From Pseudomonas lini (GTDB lineage Bacteria > Pseudomonadota > Gammaproteobacteria > Pseudomonadales > Pseudomonadaceae), in NCBI RefSeq assembly GCF_001042905.1, contig NZ_JYLB01000007.1, positions 1-64,000 of the forward strand: 64,000 bases of DNA, given 5' to 3'. Below the pieces are notes generated by a model. That model did no database searches, was not told the origin of the DNA, and worked only from the letters and a program-made list of their open reading frames with translations. The translations under genes were made by a program, and so were the position numbers. Position 1 is the first letter of the stretch. Every line of letters begins with the position of its first letter. Shown one piece after another: positions 11,882-21,816 of the stretch.

Positions 11882-14800
11882 TTGAAAGACCTACTGAATT
11901 TGCTGAAAAACCAGGGTCAAGTCGAAGAGTTCGACGCCATCCGTATTGGATTGGCATCGCCTGAGATGATCCGTTCGTGGTCGTTCGGTGAAGTTAAAAA
12001 GCCGGAAACCATCAACTACCGTACGTTCAAACCTGAGCGTGACGGCCTGTTCTGCGCCAAGATCTTTGGCCCGGTAAAGGATTACGAGTGCCTGTGCGGT
12101 AAGTACAAGCGCTTGAAGCACCGTGGTGTGATCTGCGAGAAGTGCGGCGTTGAAGTCGCGCTGGCAAAAGTTCGTCGTGAGCGCATGGCGCACATCGAAC
12201 TGGCCTCGCCAGTTGCCCACATCTGGTTCCTGAAATCGCTGCCGTCCCGTATCGGCTTGCTGATGGACATGACCCTGCGTGATATCGAACGCGTTCTCTA
12301 CTTCGAGAGCTATGTCGTTATCGATCCAGGCATGACCACCCTTGAAAAAGGTCAGCTGCTCAACGACGAGCAGTACTTCGAAGCGCTGGAAGAGTTCGGC
12401 GACGATTTCGATGCCCGCATGGGTGCCGAAGCTGTCCGTGAACTGCTGCACGCTATCGACCTGGAGCACGAGATTGGCCGCCTGCGTGAAGAAATTCCGC
12501 AAACCAACTCCGAAACCAAGATCAAGAAGCTGTCCAAGCGTCTGAAGTTGATGGAAGCCTTCCAGGGTTCCGGCAACCTGCCAGAGTGGATGGTGCTGAC
12601 CGTTCTGCCGGTTCTGCCGCCAGATCTGCGTCCACTGGTCCCGCTGGATGGCGGTCGCTTCGCGACTTCCGACCTCAACGATCTGTATCGTCGAGTGATC
12701 AACCGTAACAACCGCTTGAAGCGTCTGCTCGATCTGTCCGCTCCGGACATCATCGTGCGCAACGAAAAGCGTATGTTGCAGGAAGCTGTCGACGCACTGC
12801 TCGACAACGGTCGTCGTGGCCGCGCTATCACCGGTTCCAACAAGCGTCCTCTGAAATCCCTGGCTGACATGATCAAGGGTAAGCAGGGTCGTTTCCGTCA
12901 GAACTTGCTCGGTAAGCGTGTTGACTACTCCGGTCGTTCGGTAATTACCGTTGGCCCGACCCTGCGTCTGCACCAGTGCGGTCTGCCGAAGAAGATGGCT
13001 CTCGAGCTGTTCAAGCCGTTCATTTTCGGCAAGCTGGAAATGCGTGGTCTTGCTACCACCATCAAAGCTGCCAAGAAGATGGTCGAGCGCGAGCTGCCAG
13101 AGGTTTGGGACGTTCTCGCTGAAGTGATTCGCGAACACCCGGTTCTCCTCAACCGTGCACCGACCCTTCACCGTCTGGGTATCCAGGCGTTTGAACCGGT
13201 ACTGATCGAAGGTAAGGCTATCCAGCTGCACCCTCTGGTCTGTGCTGCGTACAACGCCGACTTCGACGGCGACCAAATGGCCGTGCACGTACCGCTGACA
13301 CTGGAAGCCCAGTTGGAAGCGCGTGCGTTGATGATGTCGACCAACAACATTCTGTCGCCAGCCAACGGTGAGCCAATCATCGTTCCGTCGCAGGACGTTG
13401 TATTGGGCCTGTACTACATGACTCGTGAAGCGATCAACGCCAAGGGCGAAGGTCGTGTGTTCGCGGATCTGCAGGAAGTTGACCGTGTGTTCCGTGCCGG
13501 CGAAGCCGCACTGCACGCCAAGGTCAAAGTGCGGATCAACGAAACCGTCAACGATCGTGATGGTGGCAGCGTCAAGAACACCCGTATTGTCGACACCACT
13601 GTCGGCCGTGCGCTGTTGTTCCAGGTTGTTCCACCTGGACTGTCGTACGACGTCGTCAACCAGCCGATGAAGAAAAAGGCGATCTCCAAGCTGATCAACC
13701 AGTGCTACCGCGTGGTTGGTTTGAAAGAGACCGTGATCTTCGCTGACCAGTTGATGTACACCGGTTTTGCTTATTCGACCATCTCCGGCGTTTCCATCGG
13801 TGTTAACGACTTCGTTATCCCGGATGAAAAAGCCCGCATCATCGGTGCAGCCACCGACGAAGTGAAAGAGATCGAAAGTCAGTACGCCTCCGGCCTGGTA
13901 ACCCAGGGCGAGAAGTACAACAAAGTAATCGACCTTTGGTCCAAGGCGAACGACGAAGTTTCCAAGGCGATGATGGCCAACCTCTCGAAAGAGAAAGTCA
14001 TCGACCGTCATGGCGTCGAAGTCGACCAAGAGTCTTTCAACTCGATGTACATGATGGCCGACTCGGGCGCACGGGGTTCTGCTGCGCAGATCCGTCAGCT
14101 CGCCGGTATGCGTGGCCTGATGGCCAAGCCGGACGGTTCCATCATCGAAACGCCGATTACCGCGAACTTCCGTGAAGGTTTGAGCGTACTTCAGTACTTC
14201 ATCTCCACTCACGGTGCTCGTAAAGGTTTGGCGGATACCGCGTTGAAAACTGCGAACTCCGGTTACCTGACTCGTCGTCTGGTAGACGTGGCGCAGGATC
14301 TGGTTGTGACCGAGATCGATTGCGGCACCGAACATGGCCTGGTAATGACTCCGCACATTGAAGGAGGTGACGTTGTTGAGCCGTTGGGTGAGCGCGTATT
14401 GGGTCGTGTCATTGCCCGTGACGTATTCAAGCCGGGTACCGAGGAAATCATCGTTCCTGCCGGCACGCTGGTAGACGAGAAGTGGGTCGAGTTCATCGAG
14501 CTGAACAGCATCGACGAAGTGATCGTGCGTTCGCCGATCAGCTGCGAAACCCGCTACGGCATTTGCGCCAAGTGCTACGGCCGTGACTTGGCTCGTGGTC
14601 ACCAGGTGAACATCGGTGAAGCGGTCGGCGTTATCGCTGCCCAGTCCATCGGTGAGCCGGGTACCCAGCTGACCATGCGTACGTTCCACATCGGTGGTGC
14701 GGCAAGCCGGACCTCCGCAGCCGACAGCGTTCAGGTGAAGAATGGCGGCACCGTCCGTCTGCATAACCTGAAGCACGTTGAGCGAGTGGATGGTTGCCTG

Positions 14801-16081
14801 GTTGCTGTGTCCCGTTCCGGTGAGCTGGCGATCGCTGATGACTTCGGTCGTGAGCGCGAGCGTTACAAGCTGCCGTACGGTGCTGTGATTTCGGTTAAAG
14901 AAGGTGACAAGGTCGACGCTGGCGCAATCGTGGCCAAGTGGGATCCGCACACTCACCCAATCGTTACCGAAATGAAAGGTACCGTGACCTACGTGGGCAT
15001 GGAAGAAGGCATCACGATCAAGCGTCAGACTGACGAATTGACCGGTATGACCAACATTGAAGTACTCGACGCCAAAGACCGTCCAGCTGCCGGTAAAGAT
15101 ATCCGTCCTGCTGTGAAGATGGTTGATGACAACGGCAAGGATCTCTTGTTGCCGGGTACCGACGTAATTGCTCAGTACTTCCTGCCTGCTAACGCCCTGG
15201 TCGGTGTAGCGGACGGTGCGAAAATCGCGATCGGTGATGTTATCGCTCGTATTCCGCAAGAGACTTCGAAGACTCGTGACATCACCGGTGGTCTGCCGCG
15301 TGTTGCCGACTTGTTCGAAGCCCGTCGTCCGAAAGAAGCCTCGATTCTGGCTGAAGTCAGCGGCACCATCGCGTTCGGTAAAGAGACCAAAGGCAAGCGC
15401 CGTCTGGTTATCACCCCGAACGACGGTAGCGATCCGTACGAAGAGCTGATTCCGAAGTGGCGTCACCTGAACGTCTTCGAAGGCGAACAGGTAAACCGCG
15501 GCGAAGTTATCTCCGACGGCCCAAGCGATCCACACGACATCCTGCGTCTGCTAGGTGTGAGTGCGCTGGCCAAGTACATCGTGAACGAGATCCAGGACGT
15601 TTACCGTCTGCAAGGCGTGAAGATCAACGATAAGCACATCGAGACCATCCTGCGTCAGATGCTGCGTAAAGTTGAAATCGCTGAATCCGGCGATTCCAGT
15701 TTCATCAAGGGCGACCAGATGGAATTGACTCACGTTCTGGTAGAGAACGAGCGTCTGGCTGGCGACGAGAAATTCGTTTCCAAGTTCACTCGCGTACTGC
15801 TGGGTATCACCAAGGCGTCGTTGTCCACCGAATCGTTCATCTCGGCGGCTTCCTTCCAGGAAACCACTCGCGTGCTGACCGAAGCGGCGGTAACCGGCAA
15901 GCGCGATTACCTGCGCGGCCTGAAAGAAAACGTAGTCGTGGGTCGTTTGATCCCGGCGGGTACCGGTCTGGCTTATCACAGCGAGCGCAAGCGCCGCCGT
16001 GAAGCTGACAAACCGTTGCGCGTAAGCGCCAGTGAAGTGGAAGCTGCACTGACCGAAGCACTGAACTCGAGCGGTAACTGA
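11882..16081 (+). CDS. rpoC: RNA polymerase beta' subunit
   Basis: A 1399-residue subunit holding the active-site Mg2+ through NADFDGD (residues 458-464). The N-terminal zinc site (CLCGKYKRLKHRGVICEKCG) and the second zinc site (CGTEHGL then CAKCYGRD) are intact. The start codon is TTG at 11882, preceded by AGGAGG, and the protein begins MKDLLNLL as expected. The gene ends 216 bases before rpsL. Confidence 0.99.
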   Translation: MKDLLNLLKNQGQVEEFDAIRIGLASPEMIRSWSFGEVKKPETINYRTFKPERDGLFCAKIFGPVKDYECLCGKYKRLKHRGVICEKCGVEVALAKVRRERMAHIELASPVAHIWFLKSLPSRIGLLMDMTLRDIERVLYFESYVVIDPGMTTLEKGQLLNDEQYFEALEEFGDDFDARMGAEAVRELLHAIDLEHEIGRLREEIPQTNSETKIKKLSKRLKLMEAFQGSGNLPEWMVLTVLPVLPPDLRPLVPLDGGRFATSDLNDLYRRVINRNNRLKRLLDLSAPDIIVRNEKRMLQEAVDALLDNGRRGRAITGSNKRPLKSLADMIKGKQGRFRQNLLGKRVDYSGRSVITVGPTLRLHQCGLPKKMALELFKPFIFGKLEMRGLATTIKAAKKMVERELPEVWDVLAEVIREHPVLLNRAPTLHRLGIQAFEPVLIEGKAIQLHPLVCAAYNADFDGDQMAVHVPLTLEAQLEARALMMSTNNILSPANGEPIIVPSQDVVLGLYYMTREAINAKGEGRVFADLQEVDRVFRAGEAALHAKVKVRINETVNDRDGGSVKNTRIVDTTVGRALLFQVVPPGLSYDVVNQPMKKKAISKLINQCYRVVGLKETVIFADQLMYTGFAYSTISGVSIGVNDFVIPDEKARIIGAATDEVKEIESQYASGLVTQGEKYNKVIDLWSKANDEVSKAMMANLSKEKVIDRHGVEVDQESFNSMYMMADSGARGSAAQIRQLAGMRGLMAKPDGSIIETPITANFREGLSVLQYFISTHGARKGLADTALKTANSGYLTRRLVDVAQDLVVTEIDCGTEHGLVMTPHIEGGDVVEPLGERVLGRVIARDVFKPGTEEIIVPAGTLVDEKWVEFIELNSIDEVIVRSPISCETRYGICAKCYGRDLARGHQVNIGEAVGVIAAQSIGEPGTQLTMRTFHIGGAASRTSAADSVQVKNGGTVRLHNLKHVERVDGCLVAVSRSGELAIADDFGRERERYKLPYGAVISVKEGDKVDAGAIVAKWDPHTHPIVTEMKGTVTYVGMEEGITIKRQTDELTGMTNIEVLDAKDRPAAGKDIRPAVKMVDDNGKDLLLPGTDVIAQYFLPANALVGVADGAKIAIGDVIARIPQETSKTRDITGGLPRVADLFEARRPKEASILAEVSGTIAFGKETKGKRRLVITPNDGSDPYEELIPKWRHLNVFEGEQVNRGEVISDGPSDPHDILRLLGVSALAKYIVNEIQDVYRLQGVKINDKHIETILRQMLRKVEIAESGDSSFIKGDQMELTHVLVENERLAGDEKFVSKFTRVLLGITKASLSTESFISAASFQETTRVLTEAAVTGKRDYLRGLKENVVVGRLIPAGTGLAYHSERKRRREADKPLRVSASEVEAALTEALNSSGN

Positions 16082-16101
16082 GTTCTGCGGTAAATGAGCG
16101 T

Positions 16102-16175
16102 AAGGCCCTGGCCGTTCCGTTCATCGAATCGAGACAATTTGTCGAGGTTGGATGAGCGGAGAGGTCGGGGCCTTT
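16102..16175 (+). terminator. Long imperfect stem after rpoC, possible terminator or RNase III site
   Basis: Bases 16102-16125 pair with 16151-16174 over 24 positions with a single A-G mismatch and four G-T pairs, ending GGGGCCTTT. A small inner hairpin (GACA/TGTC) sits in the loop. The T-run is short, so it may be a processing site or a partial terminator. It directly abuts the rpsL promoter. Confidence 0.6.
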
Positions 16176-16177
16176 CC

Positions 16178-16206
16178 TTGACTGGGGGCAAGATCCTCTT
16201 TAGACT
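16178..16206 (+). promoter_or_regulatory. Sigma70 promoter of the str operon (rpsL)
   Basis: TTGACT (16178-16183) and TAGACT (16201-16206) are spaced by exactly 17 bases. The predicted start is near 16213, giving an ~85-base leader before rpsL. Confidence 0.8.
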
Positions 16207-16297
16207 CTTGTACCCCTAAATTTGGCGGGAATTCGTTCCTGCCATTTTGCTTTTCTTGCAAGACAATAGCGTCGCAAGACAACAGTGGAGCTAGTAG

Positions 16298-16669
16298 ATG
16301 GCAACTATCAACCAGCTGGTACGTCAGCCGCGTAAGCGTATCGTCGAGAAATCCGACGTGCCTGCGCTGCAGAACTGCCCGCAACGTCGTGGCGTATGCA
16401 CCCGTGTGTATACCACCACGCCGAAAAAACCTAACTCGGCACTGCGTAAAGTATGCCGTGTGCGTCTGACCAACGGTTTCGAGGTTTCCTCGTACATCGG
16501 CGGTGAAGGCCACAACCTGCAAGAGCACAGCGTGGTACTGATCCGCGGCGGTCGTGTAAAAGACTTGCCAGGTGTTCGTTACCACACCGTACGCGGTTCT
16601 TTGGATACTTCCGGCGTTAAAGGTCGTAACCAGGGTCGTTCGAAGTACGGTACCAAGAAGCCTAAGTAG
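16298..16669 (+). CDS. rpsL: Ribosomal protein uS12
   Basis: A 123-residue protein of the decoding centre. Lys43/44 in TTPKKPNS and Lys88 in GGRVKDLPG are wild type, so no streptomycin-resistance change is present. Asp89, the residue beta-methylthiolated by RimO in E. coli, is present. That is relevant because a YcaO-family protein is encoded at 41887-44091. GGAG lies upstream of the ATG. Confidence 0.98.
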   Translation: MATINQLVRQPRKRIVEKSDVPALQNCPQRRGVCTRVYTTTPKKPNSALRKVCRVRLTNGFEVSSYIGGEGHNLQEHSVVLIRGGRVKDLPGVRYHTVRGSLDTSGVKGRNQGRSKYGTKKPK

Positions 16670-16787
16670 TAGTGGCTTTTTGTAAAAACTGATTTTCTAT
16701 TTTTCTGAGTCGATAAGAGTAAGGTCGGAGGCGTCCCGAAAGGGCACCGATTCCGAGCGAACCTGAAGACCGTTTGAGGGCTTATCC

Positions 16788-17258
16788 ATGCCAAGAAGAC
16801 GCGTAGCAGCCAAGCGCGAAGTGCTTGACGATCCAAAATACGGCAGCCAGATCCTGGCCAAGTTCATGAACCACGTAATGGAAAGCGGCAAGAAAGCCGT
16901 TGCCGAGCGTATCGTTTATGGCGCGCTGGAAAAGGTTAAAGAACGCAAGAACAGCGATCCCCTGGAAATCTTCGAGAAAGCTCTCGACGCCATCGCTCCG
17001 CTGGTCGAAGTAAAGTCGCGCCGTGTAGGCGGTGCTACTTACCAGGTTCCGGTCGAAGTTCGTCCGTCCCGTCGTAACGCTCTGGCAATGCGCTGGTTGG
17101 TAGACTTCGCCCGTAAGCGCGGCGAGAAGTCTATGGCTCTGCGTTTGGCTGGCGAACTGTTGGACGCTGCCGAAGGCAAAGGTGCTGCAGTTAAGAAGCG
17201 TGAAGACGTGCACCGTATGGCTGAAGCCAACAAGGCTTTCTCGCACTACCGCTTCTAA
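16788..17258 (+). CDS. rpsG: Ribosomal protein uS7
   Basis: A 156-residue protein that organizes the 3' domain of 16S rRNA and contacts E-site tRNA. The N-terminal [20 protein letters not shown] and the helical core ([19 protein letters not shown]) are typical. The 118-base gap from rpsL has no gene and could hold an S7 autoregulation site, but I cannot show a specific fold. Confidence 0.98.
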
Positions 17259-17288
17259 TTTTAGCGTCACTAATTTTGCGAGGGCTTT

Positions 17289-19394
17289 ATGGCTCGTACT
17301 ACACCGATTAACCGCTACCGTAACATTGGTATCGTTGCTCACGTGGATGCTGGTAAAACCACCACCACCGAGCGCGTCCTTTTTTACACTGGCAAAAGTC
17401 ACAAAATGGGCGAGGTGCATGACGGCGCCGCGACCACAGACTGGATGGTGCAGGAGCAGGAGCGTGGTATTACCATTACTTCTGCTGCTATTACCGCCTT
17501 CTGGCAGGGTTCCGAGAAGCAGCACAAGGACCAATACCGCTTCAACGTCATCGACACCCCGGGCCACGTTGACTTCACTATTGAAGTTGAGCGTTCCCTG
17601 CGTGTTCTCGACGGCGCGGTCGTTGTGTTCTGCGGCACCTCGGGTGTTGAGCCTCAGTCGGAAACCGTATGGCGTCAAGCCAACAAATACGGCGTTCCAC
17701 GTCTTGTTTACGTAAACAAGATGGACCGTGCTGGTGCCAACTTCCTGCGCGTGATCGGTCAGATCAAGCAGCGTCTGGGTCACACTCCGGTGCCAATCCA
17801 GTTGGCCATCGGTTCCGAAGACAACTTCCAGGGTCAGATCGATCTGATGGCCATGGAAGCTGTTTACTGGAATGACTCTGACAAAGGCATGGTTCCAGTT
17901 CGCAAGCCTATCCCTGCTGAACTGCAGGAACTGGCTGACGAGTGGCGCGGCAATATGGTTGAGGCTGCGGCCGAAGCCAGCGAAGAGCTGATGAACAAGT
18001 ACCTCGAAGGTGAAGAACTCACCAACGCGGAAATCAAGGCCGCTCTGCGTCAGCGTACTATCGCTGGTGAGATCGTTCTGGCTGTTTGCGGTTCTTCCTT
18101 CAAGAACAAGGGTGTTCCCCTGGTTCTCGACGCCGTTATCGACTACCTGCCTGCTCCTACCGACATTCCTGCCATCAAGGGTACTGACCCGGATGACGAG
18201 ACCAAGGAAATGGAGCGTCACGCAGACGACAGCGAGCCGTTCTCGGCTCTGGCGTTCAAGATCGCTACCGACCCATTCGTGGGTACCTTGACCTTCGTTC
18301 GAGTTTACTCGGGCGTGTTGGCCTCCGGCGACGGCGTGATCAACTCGGTTAAAGGCAAGAAAGAGCGCGTGGGTCGTATGGTGCAAATGCACGCAAACGC
18401 CCGTGAAGAAATCAAGGAAGTGCGCGCTGGTGACATCGCGGCCTTGATCGGCATGAAGGACGTCACCACTGGTGAAACTTTGTGCAACGCTGACAAGCCA
18501 ATCATCCTGGTTCGCATGGACTTCCCGGAGCCGGTTATTTCGGTTGCCGTAGAGCCTAAGACCAAGGACGACCAGGAAAAAATGGGTATCGCTCTGGGCA
18601 AGCTTGCTCAGGAAGACCCGTCTTTCCGCGTCAAGACTGATGAAGAGACTGGTCAAACGATCATCTCCGGCATGGGCGAGTTGCACCTGGACATCCTGGT
18701 TGACCGGATGCGCCGTGAGTTCAACGTCGAAGCCAACATCGGTAAGCCTCAGGTTTCCTATCGTGAGCGCATCACGAAGAACTGTGAAATCGAAGGTAAG
18801 TTCGTTCGTCAATCCGGCGGTCGTGGCCAGTTTGGTCACTGCTGGATTCGTTTTGCGCCGGCTGATGAAGGTCAGGAAGGTCTGCAATTCGTGAACGAAG
18901 TAGTGGGTGGTGTGGTTCCTAAGGAATACATCCCGGCTATCCAGAAGGGTATCGAAGAGCAGATGAAGAACGGCGTTGTTGCTGGCTATCCGCTGATCGG
19001 CCTGAAGGCTACCGTGTTTGATGGTTCCTACCACGACGTCGACTCCAACGAGATGGCGTTTAAAGTGGCTGCTTCCATGGCAACCAAGCAACTGGCCCAG
19101 AAGGGCGGTGGTGAGTTGCTTGAGCCGATCATGGCGGTAGAGGTTGTTACGCCTGAAGACTATATGGGTGACGTGATGGGCGACCTTAACCGTCGTCGCG
19201 GCATGATCCTGGGTATGGAAGACACGGTCTCCGGCAAAGTGATTCGCGCCGAAGTTCCGCTGGGTGAGATGTTCGGTTATGCGACCGACGTCCGTTCCAT
19301 GTCCCAAGGTCGCGCAAGCTACTCTATGGAATTCAAAAAATACAATACAGCTCCGTCGCATATCGTCGAAACTGTTACCAAAAAACAAGGCTGA
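17289..19394 (+). CDS. fusA: Elongation factor G
   Basis: A 701-residue translocation GTPase. The P-loop AHVDAGKTTTTER, RGITITSAA, DTPGHVDF and NKMD mark the G domain. Domains II-V follow, with the family signature near GRGQFGHCWIRFAP. It starts with ATG 30 bases after rpsG and precedes tufA by 31 bases. This is the EF-G1-type copy of the str operon. The 868-residue antisense open frame here is a shadow. Confidence 0.98.
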   Translation: MARTTPINRYRNIGIVAHVDAGKTTTTERVLFYTGKSHKMGEVHDGAATTDWMVQEQERGITITSAAITAFWQGSEKQHKDQYRFNVIDTPGHVDFTIEVERSLRVLDGAVVVFCGTSGVEPQSETVWRQANKYGVPRLVYVNKMDRAGANFLRVIGQIKQRLGHTPVPIQLAIGSEDNFQGQIDLMAMEAVYWNDSDKGMVPVRKPIPAELQELADEWRGNMVEAAAEASEELMNKYLEGEELTNAEIKAALRQRTIAGEIVLAVCGSSFKNKGVPLVLDAVIDYLPAPTDIPAIKGTDPDDETKEMERHADDSEPFSALAFKIATDPFVGTLTFVRVYSGVLASGDGVINSVKGKKERVGRMVQMHANAREEIKEVRAGDIAALIGMKDVTTGETLCNADKPIILVRMDFPEPVISVAVEPKTKDDQEKMGIALGKLAQEDPSFRVKTDEETGQTIISGMGELHLDILVDRMRREFNVEANIGKPQVSYRERITKNCEIEGKFVRQSGGRGQFGHCWIRFAPADEGQEGLQFVNEVVGGVVPKEYIPAIQKGIEEQMKNGVVAGYPLIGLKATVFDGSYHDVDSNEMAFKVAASMATKQLAQKGGGELLEPIMAVEVVTPEDYMGDVMGDLNRRRGMILGMEDTVSGKVIRAEVPLGEMFGYATDVRSMSQGRASYSMEFKKYNTAPSHIVETVTKKQG

Positions 19395-19425
19395 TTCAGC
19401 CCCTTTAGGCTAGGAGTTAATTGTC

Positions 19426-20619
19426 GTGGCTAAAGAAAAATTTGACCGTACCCTCCCGCACGTCAACGTTGGCACCATCGGTCACGTCGACCACGGTAAA
19501 ACCACGCTGACCGCTGCTCTGACTCGCGTCTGCTCCGAAGTTTTCGGTTCGGCCGTTGTTGCTTTCGACAAAATCGACAGCGCTCCGGAAGAAAAGGCTC
19601 GTGGTATCACCATCAACACCGCGCACGTTGAATACAACTCGCTGATCCGTCACTACGCTCACGTTGACTGCCCAGGTCACGCTGACTATGTGAAGAACAT
19701 GATCACCGGTGCTGCTCAGATGGACGGCGCTATCCTGGTTTGCTCGGCCGCTGATGGTCCGATGCCACAAACCCGTGAGCACATCCTGCTGTCCCGTCAG
19801 GTTGGCGTTCCGTACATCGTTGTCTTCCTGAACAAGGCTGACATGGTTGACGACGCTGAGCTGCTGGAACTGGTTGAGATGGAAGTGCGCGATCTGCTGA
19901 GCACTTACGACTTCCCAGGTGACGACACTCCGATCATCATCGGTTCGGCTCTGATGGCTCTGAACGGCCAAGACGACAACGAAATGGGCACCACTGCCGT
20001 TCGTAAACTGGTTGAGACTCTGGACAGCTACATCCCAGATCCAGTCCGTGTTATCGACAAGCCGTTCCTGATGCCAATCGAAGACGTATTCTCGATCTCC
20101 GGTCGCGGTACTGTTGTAACTGGCCGTATCGAGCGCGGTATCGTCAAGGTTCAGGATCCACTGGAAATCGTTGGTCTGCGTGACACTACCGTCACCACCT
20201 GCACCGGTGTTGAAATGTTCCGTAAGCTGCTCGACGAAGGTCGTGCTGGCGAGAACTGCGGCGTTCTGCTGCGTGGTACCAAGCGTGACGACGTTGAGCG
20301 TGGCCAGGTTCTGGTTAAGCCAGGTTCGGTTAAGCCGCACACCAAGTTCGAAGCTGAAGTCTACGTTCTGAGCAAAGAAGAAGGCGGTCGTCACACTCCG
20401 TTCTTCAAAGGCTACCGTCCACAGTTCTACTTCCGTACTACTGACGTGACTGGTAACTGCGAACTGCCGGAAGGCGTTGAAATGGTAATGCCAGGCGACA
20501 ACATCAAAATGGTTGTCACCCTGATCAAGACCATCGCAATGGAAGACGGCCTGCGTTTCGCTATCCGTGAAGGCGGTCGTACCGTCGGCGCTGGCGTCGT
20601 AGCCAAAATCATCGAGTAA
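19426..20619 (+). CDS. tufA: Elongation factor Tu, str-operon copy
   Basis: A 397-residue EF-Tu with all GTP-binding motifs (GHVDHGKT, DCPGHADY, NKAD). The start is GTG at 19426, with TAGGAG upstream. It differs from tufB at 26 positions (for example residues 7, 9, 10, 44, 46, 71, 73, 74, 205-209, 241-246, 255-256, 360-363). Residues 75-192 are identical. This is more divergence than is usual for duplicate tuf genes in one genome. Confidence 0.98.
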   Translation: MAKEKFDRTLPHVNVGTIGHVDHGKTTLTAALTRVCSEVFGSAVVAFDKIDSAPEEKARGITINTAHVEYNSLIRHYAHVDCPGHADYVKNMITGAAQMDGAILVCSAADGPMPQTREHILLSRQVGVPYIVVFLNKADMVDDAELLELVEMEVRDLLSTYDFPGDDTPIIIGSALMALNGQDDNEMGTTAVRKLVETLDSYIPDPVRVIDKPFLMPIEDVFSISGRGTVVTGRIERGIVKVQDPLEIVGLRDTTVTTCTGVEMFRKLLDEGRAGENCGVLLRGTKRDDVERGQVLVKPGSVKPHTKFEAEVYVLSKEEGGRHTPFFKGYRPQFYFRTTDVTGNCELPEGVEMVMPGDNIKMVVTLIKTIAMEDGLRFAIREGGRTVGAGVVAKIIE

Positions 20620-20649
20620 GCTCTTTTTTGAGTAAGCTTTGATGAGTTG

Positions 20650-20679
20650 AAAAAGCCCCCGCTTAGCGGGGGCTTTTTT
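20650..20679 (+). terminator. Rho-independent terminator of the str operon
   Basis: A perfect 13-bp stem (20650-20662 with 20666-20678, TTA loop) runs into six T residues. It separates tufA from the S10 operon promoter 7 bases downstream. Confidence 0.95.
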
Positions 20680-20685
20680 ATTGGG

Positions 20686-20714
20686 TTGACACCTATATGG
20701 GGCGTCTATAGAAT
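20686..20714 (+). promoter_or_regulatory. Sigma70 promoter of the S10 operon
   Basis: TTGACA (20686-20691) and TAGAAT (20709-20714) are spaced by 17 bases, a near-consensus promoter. The predicted start near 20721 leaves a leader of only about 55 bases before rpsJ. Confidence 0.88.
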
Positions 20715-20776
20715 TGCGCCTCCTTTTAACGGGCGTATTGCGCTCGGTGGGAATAGCAGCCGGAGTCTGAAATCCA

Positions 20777-21088
20777 ATGCAAAATCAGCAAATCCGTATC
20801 AGGTTGAAGGCTTTTGACCATCGCCTGATCGACCAATCCACCCAGGAAATCGTGGAAACCGCGAAACGTACTGGTGCTCAAGTGCGTGGTCCAATTCCAC
20901 TGCCTACCCGTAAAGAGCGGTTCACCGTTCTGGTCTCCCCGCACGTCAACAAAGACGCGCGTGACCAGTACGAGATCCGTACTCATAAGCGCGTTCTGGA
21001 CATCGTCCAGCCAACGGATAAAACCGTTGATGCACTTATGAAGCTTGATCTTGCGGCCGGTGTGGAAGTGCAGATCAGCCTCGGCTAA
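20777..21088 (+). CDS. rpsJ: Ribosomal protein uS10
   Basis: A 103-residue small-subunit protein and NusE, the partner of NusB and NusG in antitermination. The start [18 protein letters not shown] and the loop ending RTHKRVLDI are typical. It is the first gene of the S10 operon. Its leader is short compared with the ~170-base L4-controlled leader of E. coli. Confidence 0.98.
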
Positions 21089-21168
21089 GACTCGGTCTTA
21101 GTCGTGTAACGCTCTGAAATGGGCGGCCATAGCGGGTGAAAGCCCCGTACACTCATGAGGTTTACAAC

Positions 21169-21804
21169 ATGACTATTGGTGTAGTCGGTCGTAAATGCGG
21201 TATGACCCGTATTTTCACCGAAGAAGGTGTCTCCATTCCGGTCACGGTCATTGAGATCGAGCCGAATCGCGTCACCCAGTTCAAAACTGAAGAGACCGAT
21301 GGCTATCGTGCAGTGCAAGTCACTGTAGGCGAGCGTCGTGCTTCGCGTGTTACAGCTGCTCAGGCTGGCCACTTCGCTAAAGCGAACGTTGCCGCTGGTC
21401 GTACCGTAATGGAATTCCGCCTTGAAGAAGGCGAGTACCAGGCCGGCGATCTGATCAACGCTGAAATCTTCGCTGCTGGTCAACTGGTTGATGTAACCGG
21501 TCAGTCCAAAGGTAAAGGCTTCCAGGGTACGATCAAGCGTTGGAACTTCCGCGGGCAAGATAATACCCACGGTAACTCCGTGTCCCACCGCGTTCCAGGC
21601 TCTATCGGCCAGTGCCAGACTCCTGGTCGTGTATTCAAGGGCAAAAAAATGTCCGGTCATATGGGCGCTGAGCGCGTGACCGTGCAGTCCCTCGAAGTAG
21701 TGCGCGTGGACGCTGAACGCAATCTGTTGTTGGTCAAGGGTGCTGTTCCTGGCGCTACTGGCGGCAACTTGGTTGTACGTCCAGCAGCCAAGGCTCGCGG
21801 TTAA
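21169..21804 (+). CDS. rplC: Ribosomal protein uL3
   Basis: A 211-residue early-assembly protein near the peptidyl transferase centre. MTIGVVGRKCGMTRIF is the family N-terminus, which selects the ATG at 21169 (ATGAGG upstream) over an earlier in-frame start. The extension loop with GSIGQCQTPGRVFKGKKMSGHMG is present, including the glutamine that PrmB methylates in E. coli. Confidence 0.98.
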   Translation: MTIGVVGRKCGMTRIFTEEGVSIPVTVIEIEPNRVTQFKTEETDGYRAVQVTVGERRASRVTAAQAGHFAKANVAAGRTVMEFRLEEGEYQAGDLINAEIFAAGQLVDVTGQSKGKGFQGTIKRWNFRGQDNTHGNSVSHRVPGSIGQCQTPGRVFKGKKMSGHMGAERVTVQSLEVVRVDAERNLLLVKGAVPGATGGNLVVRPAAKARG

Positions 21805-21816
21805 GGGGAAGCTGAC

